DNA of 46,767 nucleotides from an uncultured Bacteroidota bacterium (GTDB taxonomy: Bacteria; Bacteroidota; Bacteroidia; Chitinophagales; Chitinophagaceae): assembly GCA_903904855.1 (NCBI GenBank), contig CAIVEH010000247.1, positions 1 to 46,767 on the forward strand, written 5' to 3'. The stretch's first letter is position 1. Every line of letters begins with the position of its first letter. The position numbers and the translations under genes are program-made. Under the pieces are notes generated by a model, which saw only the letters and a list, made by a program, of their open reading frames with translations, did not search any database and was not told the DNA's origin. Shown one piece after another: positions 37,905 through 46,744 of this stretch.

Positions 37905-37921
37905 ATAAAGCAGGGCATTAC

Positions 37922-37973
37922 CTATAAAAAAAAAGAACAAACTGCCCTCAGGTGTTTCTTCTTTTTTTTATAG
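37922..37973. terminator. Bidirectional terminator between converging genes
   Basis: CTAT-A9-GAA (37922-37937) pairs with TTC-T8-ATAG (37959-37973), with CCCTCAGG inside the loop. It serves the VOC-GNAT gene on plus and the NHL gene on minus. Confidence 0.7.
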
Positions 37974-37982
37974 AATGATCCT

Positions 37983-39959
37983 TTATTGTTTTACAAACTT
38001 CGCCCTTAAAGTATTTCCATTAGCATCAGTTAAGGCAACTATATACACGGCATCCGGCAGGCCACTCAATGACACTTGTTTTTGCAGAGTGTGACCTGCA
38101 ATAGTTGTTGTTTCAGACAGCACCACTTTACCCAACTGATCGAATATTTTTATTGCAGCCGACCCGTTATCAACACCATCAGCAGAGATGACTAAGTTCT
38201 CATGCGCCGGATTGGGATAAAGCGATACACTTCCCTGCACTTTGAGCATCTTTACAGAGGTACCCATAGGGTTAACGGTTATAGTTTTTGTAACACTGCA
38301 CCCGTTGGCCGAGGTGTAAATAATTGTATCAATACCAGTTGCTATACCAGTAAACACACCGGTTGCAGGGTTGATTGTCCCTGCTGTAGTATTGCTGCTG
38401 CTCCAGGTACCACCTGGAGTTGCATCTGCAAGCGTAACGGAAAATCCGGCTATTACCAGTCCTGAACCGGTGATAGCAGCTGGTGGCGCTTTTACATTCA
38501 TATACACCGCAAGTGTATCAGATGCATAAGTATCTGTTACCCTCACCTTAAAAGTATCATTACCCACATACCCTGCTGCCGGTGTATAAAAGGAACCAGT
38601 TGGGGTAAGAGGACTTCCGGTTGATGTTAATGTACACGATATGGTGGCTATGCCATGTGAAGGACCCGATAATAAGCTCCAGGTAACTGGCCTGTTGATA
38701 TTCGAATCTATAACAGTAAGCGAAGTGTTAACAGACAGTGCCAGTTCGTTATTACAAACGCTATCCATAGCTGTGTGGCCTGCTGCAAATTTTATAGGGC
38801 TTAAGTTTATAACCCTTATTTTATTGCCATTGGCATTAACCACAAAAACATTGCCGCTAAGGTCTGCACAAACTTTAGAAGGCAGGTTAAGCAATGCTGC
38901 ATAAGCCGGGCCGCCATCTCCGCTGACACCCGCAGTTGATGTGCCACAGATAGTGCTGATGATGCCCGATGTATTGATTTTCCTGACCCTGTTATCGTTG
39001 TAAGTCGAAGTGTTGTATTCACTCACATACATATTGCCAAACCGGTCTATTGTAATGCTGGCAGGCTGATTAAAACTTGCTGCAGTTGCAGCTCCGCCAT
39101 CGCCACCAAAACTGGCGGCACCTGTTCCTGCATATGCACTGATAATACCAGCAGGATTTACCACCCGGATAACATTGGCGCCATCATCAGTTATGTATAT
39201 ATTGCCATCAGCATCTTCAGCCAGATCGGTAGGATAAGTAAAAGTAGCATTGGTGGCCGGGCCGCCATTACCGGTCGAACCTGTACCTCCGTTGCCGGCA
39301 AATGTGGATATAATCCCGGCAGGTGTTACCAACCGTATTCTCCGGTTTCCTCCGTCAACTATCAGCAGGTTTCCAGCATGATCAATCAGCATACCCTGCG
39401 GATTATTGAGGTGTGCATCTGTAGCAGGTCCGCCATCGCCGCTAAAGCTGAGGCCACCGGCCCCTGCTACCGGAATAATGTAGCCGGACGCCGTTATTCT
39501 CCTTACCCTTCCGGCCTGCGTTTCACCTATATAAACATCTGTACCTTTCACCACAATGCCTCCGGGAATAAAAATACCCGCATCAGTAGCCGGTCCGTTA
39601 TCACCTGTGGATGCTGATGTTCCGTTTCCGCCTATGGTAGTAATAATTCCCGTGTTACTGATCTTTCTTACCCTGTAATTACCATAGTCCGAAAAATAAA
39701 TGTTACCGTTACTGTCGGTTACTACATTGGCAGGGTGGCTGAGTTCTGCTGCGGTGGCTTGCCCGTGATCACCTGTATAACCTGCCGTACCCGTACCTGC
39801 AATATTGGTAATAATAGATGACCCGTTTATCTGGCCCGGACTTCGCATTGCTGTCAGGCAGAGCGCCGCAATTACCAGCAATTGTATTTTCTTCGCTGTT
39901 TGGTTCTTAACCAGGCTGTTCATCTCGACATTTGGGTACTTTTTGATAAGATTGCTCAT
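37983..39959 (-). CDS. NHL-repeat T9SS cargo protein with Ig-like domains
   Basis: The protein has 658 residues; an in-frame ATG at 39923 (MNSLVKNQTAKK) is a good alternative start. A signal peptide ends at RSPGQ. About six NHL units follow (GDGGPATDAHLNNPQGMLIDHAGNLLIVDGGNRRIRLV and relatives), forming one propeller over about residues 50-390. Next is an Ig/cadherin-like segment (about 400-490) and a BIG2-like unit (GGTWSSSNTTAGTINPATG). The C-terminal 85 residues, with SLYPNPAHENLVI and a final AKFVKQ, form a T9SS type-A sorting domain. It is surface or secreted, ligand unknown. It is a paralog in layout of the proteins at 1-2861 and 8554-9954. Confidence 0.9.
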   Translation of the reverse strand: MSNLIKKYPNVEMNSLVKNQTAKKIQLLVIAALCLTAMRSPGQINGSSIITNIAGTGTAGYTGDHGQATAAELSHPANVVTDSNGNIYFSDYGNYRVRKISNTGIITTIGGNGTSASTGDNGPATDAGIFIPGGIVVKGTDVYIGETQAGRVRRITASGYIIPVAGAGGLSFSGDGGPATDAHLNNPQGMLIDHAGNLLIVDGGNRRIRLVTPAGIISTFAGNGGTGSTGNGGPATNATFTYPTDLAEDADGNIYITDDGANVIRVVNPAGIISAYAGTGAASFGGDGGAATAASFNQPASITIDRFGNMYVSEYNTSTYNDNRVRKINTSGIISTICGTSTAGVSGDGGPAYAALLNLPSKVCADLSGNVFVVNANGNKIRVINLSPIKFAAGHTAMDSVCNNELALSVNTSLTVIDSNINRPVTWSLLSGPSHGIATISCTLTSTGSPLTPTGSFYTPAAGYVGNDTFKVRVTDTYASDTLAVYMNVKAPPAAITGSGLVIAGFSVTLADATPGGTWSSSNTTAGTINPATGVFTGIATGIDTIIYTSANGCSVTKTITVNPMGTSVKMLKVQGSVSLYPNPAHENLVISADGVDNGSAAIKIFDQLGKVVLSETTTIAGHTLQKQVSLSGLPDAVYIVALTDANGNTLRAKFVKQ

Positions 39960-40417
39960 AGAATTTGATTTAGTTATAACATTAAAGATAAGGAGGTTTA
40001 ATTAAATGCAGATTAATCGGTTGATTATTTTGAGCTTTTTTAAAATTAGTCTTAATAATACGCAAGCGGGTATTGGCATGTTTTTTGTTGGTGAATAAGG
40101 ATGATGAAAAGTCCTGCAAATTTCTTGTTTGGCAGTTTCTTTTTCATTCAAAAAATCTGGTAATACCAATCAATCCCGAAGCTTTAGCTACCTACCTGGC
40201 AATACTTGGTTCCTGGTTTCATCCTCTCCCACTACCAATTATATCAGATTCACTTTTGGGGTAGTTTGGCATAGCAAATCTTCACTACCACCATTATTTA
40301 AAATTAATTGTACATTTTTTTAAAAATATAATTACTTTAGCTTCAATTTTAAAAGTCTTAAAACGACTCTTTTTAAACTTAAACGAATTAGCCATACTTT
40401 CTATTTCTTAAAACCAA
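39960..40417. other. 458-bp divergent spacer holding a relic gene start
   Basis: The stretch lies between two divergently transcribed exported-protein genes. The only structure I see is a decayed copy (40011-about 40210) of the upstream region and signal sequence of the metalloprotease lipoprotein gene at 42198. The rest is AT-rich. Confidence 0.5.
40011..40210 (+). pseudogene. Relic copy of the metalloprotease lipoprotein gene start
   Basis: GATTAATCGGTTGATTATTT at 40011 repeats, with about two changes in 28 bp, the sequence at 42097 upstream of the metalloprotease gene. At about the same distance downstream (93 against 101 bp) comes ATGAAAAG(AA missing)TCCTGC, then CAAAAAATCTGGTAATACC matching the lipobox region CAAAAAAGCCAGTAACACA. 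The copy has a 2-bp frameshift and stop codons, so it is not a gene. Confidence 0.55.
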
Positions 40418-41641
40418 ATGATCATGAACAAATTAAAGACAATCTTTTTTTGCCTTGGCATGTCTGCATGTGTAGCAGTTACGGCCCAATCAGACAGGCT
40501 TAATGGTGGTGACCGCTTGAATGCTGGTCAAACCATCTTCTCAGCCAATCATAAGATCAAACTCGTTATGCAGAACGATGGTAACCTTGTTCTGTATACC
40601 ACCCACGACGATCATCCGATATGGGCTTCAGCCACCAACAGCATTGAACCCCGCTACGCTGTGATGCAGGAAGATGGTAATTTTGTGGTATATAACCCTG
40701 CCAGAAAAGCGGTCTGGTCTTCCAATACTTATAAATACCGGGGGGCTTTTCTTGTTTTGCAGAACGACGGCAATATGGTTATATACCAGGCGAGCAAGGC
40801 CGTGTGGTCGTCGGGCACTGCCGGCAAGGTGAAACCAGGAGATAATGACAGGGATCGCCGTGATGATAATCGTCGGGACGAACATGGACCTGGGGAGCGC
40901 CGCCATGAGCATAATGAAGAAGGGATGCTTGCGCCAAATGCCCGGTTAGTAAGGGGGCAGTCCATTGTTTCGGAAGATAAAAAGCTCAGGCTTTCGATGA
41001 TGGAAACAGGTGAACTGGCACTTTATAAAACGGCTAATAATGAAATACTATGGTCGAGCATGACTATAGGAACAGATGCTGTTTATGCTGTAATGCAGAA
41101 TGATGGAAATCTGGGCATATTTAATAATTCAAACCAGATGCTGTGGTCATCACGTTCAGAAGGGCATCAAGGGTCATATCTGATGTTGCAAAGGGATGGA
41201 AATATGACCATTGGCAACGAACGCGAAACCTTGTGGAGTTCGGGTACTATTGGTTGGGTAAAATCAATGTTAAATTCACAGCTAGGAGAGTTGTCATGGG
41301 ATGGCAGAATGCTACCTGGAGATGTATTGTACAGAGGGCAGTATTTTATTTCACCAAACAAGAAGTTAAGACTTAATATGCAGGACAATGGCAACCTGGT
41401 TTTGTTTGCCAATTCGAGCATTAAGGAGTATAACAATGATGTGCTGTGGTCAACAATGACCAAGGGCACAGATGCGGCATTTGCCATAATGCAGGCCGAT
41501 GGTAACCTGGTATTATACAATGATCGTAGAAGTATAATATGGTCCTCAAAAACGGGTGGCAATCAGGGCGCTTACCTGAGTATGGAGAAAGATGGAAACA
41601 TGATCATCAGGCGGGATGATGGTAAACAGTTATGGCAGTAG
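40418..41641 (+). CDS. Secreted protein with three bulb-type (B-lectin) domains
   Basis: The protein has 407 residues; the ATG two codons on (40424) is an alternative start. A signal peptide ends at VAVTAQ. Three bulb-type lectin domains follow, each with three blades carrying the mannose-binding-like motif QxDxNxVxY or a variant (MQNDGNLVLY, MQEDGNFVVY, LQNDGNMVIY, MQNDGNLGIF, LQRDGNMTIG, MQDNGNLVLF, MQADGNLVLY, MEKDGNMIIR). Conserved WSS/WSSGT strands close the blades. A charged linker rich in Asp/Arg/His (about 145-170) separates domains 1 and 2. There is no T9SS sorting domain. It probably binds mannose-type glycans outside the cell. The gene ends with TAG directly after KQLWQ, but the frame continues open into the next entry. 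Confidence 0.88.
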   Translation: MIMNKLKTIFFCLGMSACVAVTAQSDRLNGGDRLNAGQTIFSANHKIKLVMQNDGNLVLYTTHDDHPIWASATNSIEPRYAVMQEDGNFVVYNPARKAVWSSNTYKYRGAFLVLQNDGNMVIYQASKAVWSSGTAGKVKPGDNDRDRRDDNRRDEHGPGERRHEHNEEGMLAPNARLVRGQSIVSEDKKLRLSMMETGELALYKTANNEILWSSMTIGTDAVYAVMQNDGNLGIFNNSNQMLWSSRSEGHQGSYLMLQRDGNMTIGNERETLWSSGTIGWVKSMLNSQLGELSWDGRMLPGDVLYRGQYFISPNKKLRLNMQDNGNLVLFANSSIKEYNNDVLWSTMTKGTDAAFAIMQADGNLVLYNDRRSIIWSSKTGGNQGAYLSMEKDGNMIIRRDDGKQLWQ

Positions 41642-41656
41642 GAAACCGAAGGCTAC

Positions 41657-42022
41657 TTGATTAATACGAATCTGATCAGGCAAAAGAAAGCAGATAATCA
41701 TGCAGGAGAGAGAGTGCCGCAAATGAAGGATGATAATGCTCTGAAAGAAAAACAAGGCAAAGAGCAGTCGCTGAGAGATAAGACACCGCCGAATGTTTTA
41801 CCGGAAAAGGAGCAGGTACTGAGAGATAGGGAGAAGGCAGCGAAGGAAAAGGATGCGGCTGAAAAAGCCAAGGATCAAACCGGAAAAGATAACAAAACAG
41901 CTACCAAAACTGCTGCCGACAATGAGAAGGAAGCACAGGACAGGGCCAAAGCCAACAGAGATGCAGCAGATGCAAAACTAAAAGAAGCAGAAGCTAAGCG
42001 TAAGGCTATAGAAAATAAATGA
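41657..42022 (+). CDS. Lys/Glu/Ala-rich coiled-coil ORF, possibly the detached tail of the lectin gene
   Basis: The 121-codon frame (TTG 41657, or ATG 41723 for 99 residues) encodes a highly charged, Lys/Glu/Asp/Ala-rich helical sequence (REKAAKEKDAAEKAKDQTG, AKANRDAADAKLKEAEAKRK) without a signal peptide. It is in the same frame as the lectin gene, and nothing but the TAG at 41639-41641 separates the two. Either the lectin protein once ended in this tail and TAG is a nonsense mutation or read-through site, or this is a separate cytoplasmic gene with an AGGAGAG (about 41703) ahead of ATG 41723. A terminator follows at 42047. Confidence 0.5.
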   Translation: MINTNLIRQKKADNHAGERVPQMKDDNALKEKQGKEQSLRDKTPPNVLPEKEQVLRDREKAAKEKDAAEKAKDQTGKDNKTATKTAADNEKEAQDRAKANRDAADAKLKEAEAKRKAIENK

Positions 42023-42046
42023 GTATTAAATGCCAAAATTGTACAG

Positions 42047-42079
42047 CAGCCTGCTATGATTGTAGCGGGCTGTTTTTTT
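42047..42079 (+). terminator. Terminator after the lectin/K-E-rich unit
   Basis: A 9-bp stem CAGCCTGCT (42047-42055) / AGCGGGCTG (42064-42072) with one G-T pair is followed by T7. Confidence 0.75.
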
Positions 42080-42197
42080 AAGACTCTATCCGGTTTGATT
42101 AATCGGCTGATTATTTTGAGCCTTAAAAAATATTTCATGATATACTCAGCGCAATGTTTGGCGGGTTTTTTATGATATTTGTTGATAAATACTGGCG

Positions 42198-42941
42198 ATG
42201 AAAAGAATCCTGCTTGTTTCGTGTGTCTGGCTGTTCCTTTTTTCGTGCAAAAAAGCCAGTAACACAAGTCCCGAAACCTTACCCGACTCCTATAGCAACC
42301 AGGCCATTGGCAAGTCGGCAAGCGACCTGCTTAGTGCTACAAAATACACTGCCCTGCAGATACAAATACAGTATATGGGCGCCTACCAGCTCGATACTGC
42401 AACAATAAGTAATTTATCGGCTTACCTCAATAGTATATGCAACAAGCCTGGAGGAATAACCATTACCCAAACACCGATTGCTGCCACATCCGATACCCTT
42501 AACCTAAGTAAAGTAGCCATGCTCGAAAAACAATACCGCACAGCTTATACATCGGGCACCACACTTGCAGTATATATTATGGTAACAGATGGATTCGATA
42601 CCTCGGCAAGTATCCTTGGCTTTGCCTATCGCAATACCAGTATTTGCCTGTTTGGTAAAGATATTTTCGCAAACTCAGGTACATCGGGGGGCTTATCCAG
42701 GGTAAGCCTTGAGTCGAATGTGCTGGAGCATGAATTCGGGCATCTGCTGGGGCTTGTAAATCTGGGCACCCCCATGATAACTGCACATCAGGATACTCCT
42801 CATGGCAACCATTGCACCAATACCCATTGCCTTATGTACTGGGCCATCCAAACCCGCACAGGTTTGCCAGGTATTAGCAACTATATTCCAAAACTGGATA
42901 GCAACTGCCTTGCCGATTTAACTGCGAATGGCGGGAAATGA
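42198..42941 (+). CDS. Metzincin-like zinc metalloprotease lipoprotein
   Basis: The protein has 247 residues with an SPII signal (MKRILLVSCVWLFLFSC, Cys17 followed by KK). The zinc motif is LEHEFGHLLGLVN: His178, Glu179 (catalytic), His182 and Gly185. The residue at the usual third-ligand position is Asn188, where metzincins have His (or Asp in snapalysin-type enzymes). A Met-turn-like CLMYW follows (Met213), after a His/Cys-rich loop (AHQDTPHGNHCTNTHC) which may supply the third ligand. It should be a peptidase or a degenerate homolog on the cell surface; the substrate is unknown. A relic of its 5' region lies at 40011. Confidence 0.8.
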   Translation: MKRILLVSCVWLFLFSCKKASNTSPETLPDSYSNQAIGKSASDLLSATKYTALQIQIQYMGAYQLDTATISNLSAYLNSICNKPGGITITQTPIAATSDTLNLSKVAMLEKQYRTAYTSGTTLAVYIMVTDGFDTSASILGFAYRNTSICLFGKDIFANSGTSGGLSRVSLESNVLEHEFGHLLGLVNLGTPMITAHQDTPHGNHCTNTHCLMYWAIQTRTGLPGISNYIPKLDSNCLADLTANGGK

Positions 42942-43098
42942 CGGGGGGTATAATTCTTTTACTCGTCAGATAACGATCCGATATCTGTCTATCGGCAATT
43001 ATCAATAGCTCTTATTATTAGTTAATTGACGGACAAGCAGAATGATTTTGGATACTCTTTTACAAAGTGGCAACATCGCTCAATAAAAATTATTCCAC

Positions 43099-43635
43099 TC
43101 ACTTATGGAAATAAATGTACCCGAAGGAATCCGTTGGCTTGCTGCTTTGCGGTAACGTTACCATAGTTCCGTTTACCAAATAACTATGGAGATAAGGATA
43201 TCCGTTGCATCCGGGACCAACAGGGCTGCCGCCTGGCGTACCACCTTCTTTGCAGGGCAATTGTTCGGAAACCTGGCCTGCCATTGTAAATTTAGTGATC
43301 TCAAAGGTTTGGTTGGTCTTAGGTACATACAGTTTTATGTCCTCTTCCATGGCATCAGAAATGGTCATTGCGCCTATCGTAATTATTCCGTTGGAAGAAT
43401 CAATGCCATAGGCATAAAAAAATCTTGCAGGAGGCAGGGTATCTGTAAACTGAAACTTTGTAAAGCCGGTATTGGGTACATAAAAGGACGCAGACATACC
43501 CTGCAATTCAGATTTCGTAAACCCCATGGCAACATAATAAACGGTACCACCCCCGCAGCTGACCTTGCATGTTTCCGTTTTGCATGAAGCTATCAGAAAA
43601 AGGACCAGAATATATATTGCCAGATATCTACTCAT
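43099..43635 (-). CDS. Unknown lipoprotein
   Basis: The protein has 178 residues from ATG 43635; the ORF extends 11 codons upstream to ATG 43668, but that would put a polar stretch ahead of the signal. The SPII signal is MSRYLAIYILVLFLIASC with Cys18 followed by KTETC. The mature part has further Cys (CKVSCGGG, LPCKEGGTPGG, GPGCNGY) that could form disulfides. No family was recognised; location in the envelope is inferred from the lipobox. Confidence 0.7.
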   Translation of the reverse strand: MSRYLAIYILVLFLIASCKTETCKVSCGGGTVYYVAMGFTKSELQGMSASFYVPNTGFTKFQFTDTLPPARFFYAYGIDSSNGIITIGAMTISDAMEEDIKLYVPKTNQTFEITKFTMAGQVSEQLPCKEGGTPGGSPVGPGCNGYPYLHSYLVNGTMVTLPQSSKPTDSFGYIYFHK

Positions 43636-43740
43636 GATATATAAAGTTATGCAATCCAATTTTATCACACATAAATTATTTGTTAAAAATGGTTTATTTC
43701 ATCTGTATAGCCTGAATACTTCACAATTCACTAACACACC

Positions 43741-43801
43741 ATTCACCCATTCAACAATTACTCATTGAGTCATTAAGTAATTGAGCCATTCAGCAATTGA
43801 G
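43741..43801. repeat. ATTGAGTCATTAAG-type intergenic repeats
   Basis: The stretch holds CAATTACTCATTGAGTCATT, then AAGTAATTGAG and related inverted copies; CAATTAC/GTAATTG form a hairpin. The 14-mer ATTGAGTCATTAAG at 43764-43777 recurs exactly at 16135-16148. Confidence 0.5.
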
Positions 43802-43807
43802 ATGTTC

Positions 43808-46429
43808 CTAAACTTCGTCCTCTTCCGGCATTACAAAAAATCCTCCGCACCTAACCGGGTTCAAGAATCCACCCAGCCGTTTGCCAAAGCTGATTTTGCT
43901 CTTAGCTGTCTTTAGAAATGGCATTAAAAATCCGTTCACATATTGCTGCTCAGCAAGGTTCAGGGGTTGTTTCGCATACTTCTTTTTCAGGTACACATTC
44001 ATAAACCGGGTCAGGGTAGTGCCTAGTTGAGGGTCCACCACATCGCTGGCATACTGCATAGGCGTGCGCCTCCCTCTGGCTATACCGCACATATGCAGGA
44101 AGTAGGTGGCGGTCCTATAGGCCCAATAAGGTTTGTTGGCATCTGCTTTAGCGTTTTTATATCTGGCTATATAGTACTGTAATATCATTTCCGGCATTGC
44201 CAGCAACAGAACAATGAAACCAACCGCTACCCACAGCAATACCCACAGAATATCGGTAAAGGTTATCTGTTTAATCTGGGCAGCAACATCATGTTTTTCC
44301 TTCGGTTTGGCTATGTCTTTCCGTTTCAGGTATACCTCATCTATAGGTGTTGGCGACGGGAAGCTTGTTATAATTTCTTTTCCGCTTTCATTGTTCCTTG
44401 GTTCTATCTTTTTCAGCGCATCGGCATACGATACAGCCGTTCCTTCATCGCCTTTCTGTATCTGATTCAGCGGTATGGCTATACTGTCACGGTATATTAT
44501 AGCCACCTTCATATCCATGGTTATTCTCTCCGGTGTGCTTAGTTTGTATTCCTTGTCATGAAACACAATCTGCTTTACAGAGAGCCTGACAATCTTTTTA
44601 AGAGTATCTACATCTTCCACTATCCCATCAGCGGCAAGCCATGCTTTTGGGGGCTGCATAGGTGGTGTGCCATCGGGCTGTGGTGTGGGGCGGTTCTCAT
44701 TATCATTACCCACAGTGGTATCAAAATCCAGCCAGCCAAAGCCCGGAAAATAAACCTGCACCCACGCATGGGCCTGGTTGGCATAATACCAGTACCAGCC
44801 TTTGTTCTTATCGCTGCGCTCCTCGGTAAGAAATCCAACCGCTATTCTAGATGGTATTCCCAGCGAACGCAGCATAAACAAGGTTGCCCCTGCATAATAA
44901 GCGCAATAACCCTTGTGGTTCTCATTCAGGAAGTAAAGCAATTTCGATGCATTTGGCAGATCCGGAATTCCCGGATTGTCGGTATACGAATAAAGCCTTT
45001 CTCCATGCTCATCTTTCGAGAGGAAGTAATTGCGTATAGCCAGTACTTTATCAACAGGTGTATTGGCTGTATCCGTTATTTTATGGGCCAGTTCACCTAT
45101 ACTTTTAAACTTATCATTGCCCGGCATGAAGGTGTAATACTTCATGAATTTTTTATCAACAGAATCATAGCCCGGCGCCGTCCGCAGCACCATAAACCGC
45201 TGCTCCTGGAATTTCCTTATTGCCGGAACATTGGCATTGTACACAAAATATGCGCTGTTCAGCACAGATACATAACTCTTGGTGCGGAACGCAGATTTGA
45301 ACTCACCTCTGAAATCTTTTTCCACTGCAATTGGCTGAACAAAATAACCCACATTCGGCGCCATATAGGTATTGGGCGAAAGCATTTTATTGTAAATCTC
45401 CATTTCCACAGTAGTCCGCAGTTTCGACCCCAGGCTGTTCTTTATTACTGAAGAGTCAGTCTTGGTATAGAACAGCGGTATTTTTGAAGGATCAGGCTCA
45501 AACAGATCATTGAAAGGAATTGTTGAGTCGCGCTCAAATGTCTCTGTCAGCGTATCAAATTTTGTAAAGTAAAACGCAGTCAGATAAAGCGGGTTGGGCA
45601 CATCGGCATTGGGTGGCGGAAAGAAATTATCTATATGCGCACAAAACAATAACTGCTTGCTCCTGCTCAGCGAACTGCTCAGCCTTGAATAATCCTTCAA
45701 GTCGAAGGAGCCATCTTTATTTTCTTTGAGCATTCCGCCCTTGCCTTCCTTACCTCCCCCCTGGGCCGTTTCAATAACTTCCGCTATCTGGGGCCTCATT
45801 CTGTGCGAAATATACCCCAGCAATAGGCTGGCCAGCAATGCAAAAAGCAGGATGCGCCGCGTAAGAAACCACCAGAATTTCTGCGACTTGTCTTTATAAT
45901 TATAAATCTGTTCGGCCGTAAAAATGATATAAACCGCATACAGCAGCGCTGGAGAAAAAGTCCACAGAAAGCCATCCACACTCGGCGTCTTTGCCTTTGC
46001 TATAAGAGCTATACACGATGCCAGCAGTGTTGCCGCCATGCCCACCGACCAATACCTGAGCCGCAAAAATCCCCAGCCTATCAGCCAGCCTATGGTAATC
46101 AGTATTGCCTGTACCTGGAACCGTCTTTCAGCAAAAAAAGTATCAAATTCACCACTGCCATAGCTGCCTATGCCCTTGTAAATACTGAATAAGGCCACAA
46201 TAAGCAGGATATAAGTAGGTAGAAACCGGAACCGAAACGAATAAAACAAGGCAGCAGCACACATGGCCCCGCCAAAATAAAGAGACTGCATCACCGACTG
46301 ATTCTGAATCAGCGAGTAATACTCACTTACGTTCAGCAGCAGGAAATACCCCACTGCCGCCGTTGGCAGTATAAGATAGATTAGCTTGGCAATCGTTTCA
46401 TTGACCGGATGGGCGCGTTCTATATTCAT
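43808..46429 (-). CDS. Membrane-anchored transglutaminase-like protein
   Basis: The protein has 873 residues from ATG 46429; the frame extends to TTG 46447. The first 210 residues contain six to eight hydrophobic membrane segments. A large extracytoplasmic region follows, with a transglutaminase-like core: Cys509 in KGYCAYYAGATLFML, His554 in QAHAWVQVYF and Asp570 in WLDFDTT, the classical Cys-His-Asp triad. A C-terminal membrane segment (about 745-775, ILWVLLWVAVGFIVLLLAMPEM) and a cytosolic tail finish the protein. The layout is that of TgpA/DUF3488-type proteins. Substrates are unknown; a role in envelope protein processing or crosslinking is inferred. The leader carries the same GGGGTTTATGAA element as guaA. 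Confidence 0.9.
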   Translation of the reverse strand: MNIERAHPVNETIAKLIYLILPTAAVGYFLLLNVSEYYSLIQNQSVMQSLYFGGAMCAAALFYSFRFRFLPTYILLIVALFSIYKGIGSYGSGEFDTFFAERRFQVQAILITIGWLIGWGFLRLRYWSVGMAATLLASCIALIAKAKTPSVDGFLWTFSPALLYAVYIIFTAEQIYNYKDKSQKFWWFLTRRILLFALLASLLLGYISHRMRPQIAEVIETAQGGGKEGKGGMLKENKDGSFDLKDYSRLSSSLSRSKQLLFCAHIDNFFPPPNADVPNPLYLTAFYFTKFDTLTETFERDSTIPFNDLFEPDPSKIPLFYTKTDSSVIKNSLGSKLRTTVEMEIYNKMLSPNTYMAPNVGYFVQPIAVEKDFRGEFKSAFRTKSYVSVLNSAYFVYNANVPAIRKFQEQRFMVLRTAPGYDSVDKKFMKYYTFMPGNDKFKSIGELAHKITDTANTPVDKVLAIRNYFLSKDEHGERLYSYTDNPGIPDLPNASKLLYFLNENHKGYCAYYAGATLFMLRSLGIPSRIAVGFLTEERSDKNKGWYWYYANQAHAWVQVYFPGFGWLDFDTTVGNDNENRPTPQPDGTPPMQPPKAWLAADGIVEDVDTLKKIVRLSVKQIVFHDKEYKLSTPERITMDMKVAIIYRDSIAIPLNQIQKGDEGTAVSYADALKKIEPRNNESGKEIITSFPSPTPIDEVYLKRKDIAKPKEKHDVAAQIKQITFTDILWVLLWVAVGFIVLLLAMPEMILQYYIARYKNAKADANKPYWAYRTATYFLHMCGIARGRRTPMQYASDVVDPQLGTTLTRFMNVYLKKKYAKQPLNLAEQQYVNGFLMPFLKTAKSKISFGKRLGGFLNPVRCGGFFVMPEEDEV

Positions 46430-46462
46430 AAACCCCAAATCCCTCAAAGGGCTTTTTGATTA
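46430..46462 (-). repeat. GGGATTTGGGGTTTATGAA-type leader element of the transglutaminase gene
   Basis: On the minus strand AAGCCCTTTGAGGGATTTGG then GGTTTATGAA ends in the start codon at 46429, in the same arrangement as at 34443-34474 before guaA. The remaining sequence to 46688 has no recognised gene. Confidence 0.55.
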
Positions 46463-46688
46463 TTATTAAAAACGTATAAATATAGAAGAAAATTGGTAGG
46501 GGGATTGTTAAAAATAAAAGAGATCGCGAATCAGGCTATTTTCCGGAAGCCAGAATCATACATGCCTTAACCCCGCCGCGCGAAGACTGCTGAGCAAAGT
46601 GAAATGTGAAGTAGCACTTAACAAAAACCGTGCCAAATGACGCGCATGTATTAATTTTTATTTTTCCAAAAAAAAATTGTTAAATTGT

Positions 46689-46719
46689 TTTGAAATTACA
46701 AAAACACTTTTTAGCTTTA
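46689..46719 (+). promoter_or_regulatory. Consensus-type promoter (TTTG-N19-TAGCTTTA)
   Basis: TTTG at 46689-46692 and TAGCTTTA at 46712-46719 are separated by exactly 19 bp, the spacing expected for the Bacteroidota housekeeping sigma. The downstream ATG at 46745 lies about 25 bp beyond the -7 box. Confidence 0.65.
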
Positions 46720-46744
46720 TATAATCAAAAAAAAATCACTACCT

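Noticed and set aside
44558-45451. Long plus-strand ORF (297 codons) opposite the transglutaminase gene
   Set aside because: It is fully antisense to a well-supported gene with an intact catalytic triad, and its product is rich in Ile/Arg/Cys/His without any family pattern.
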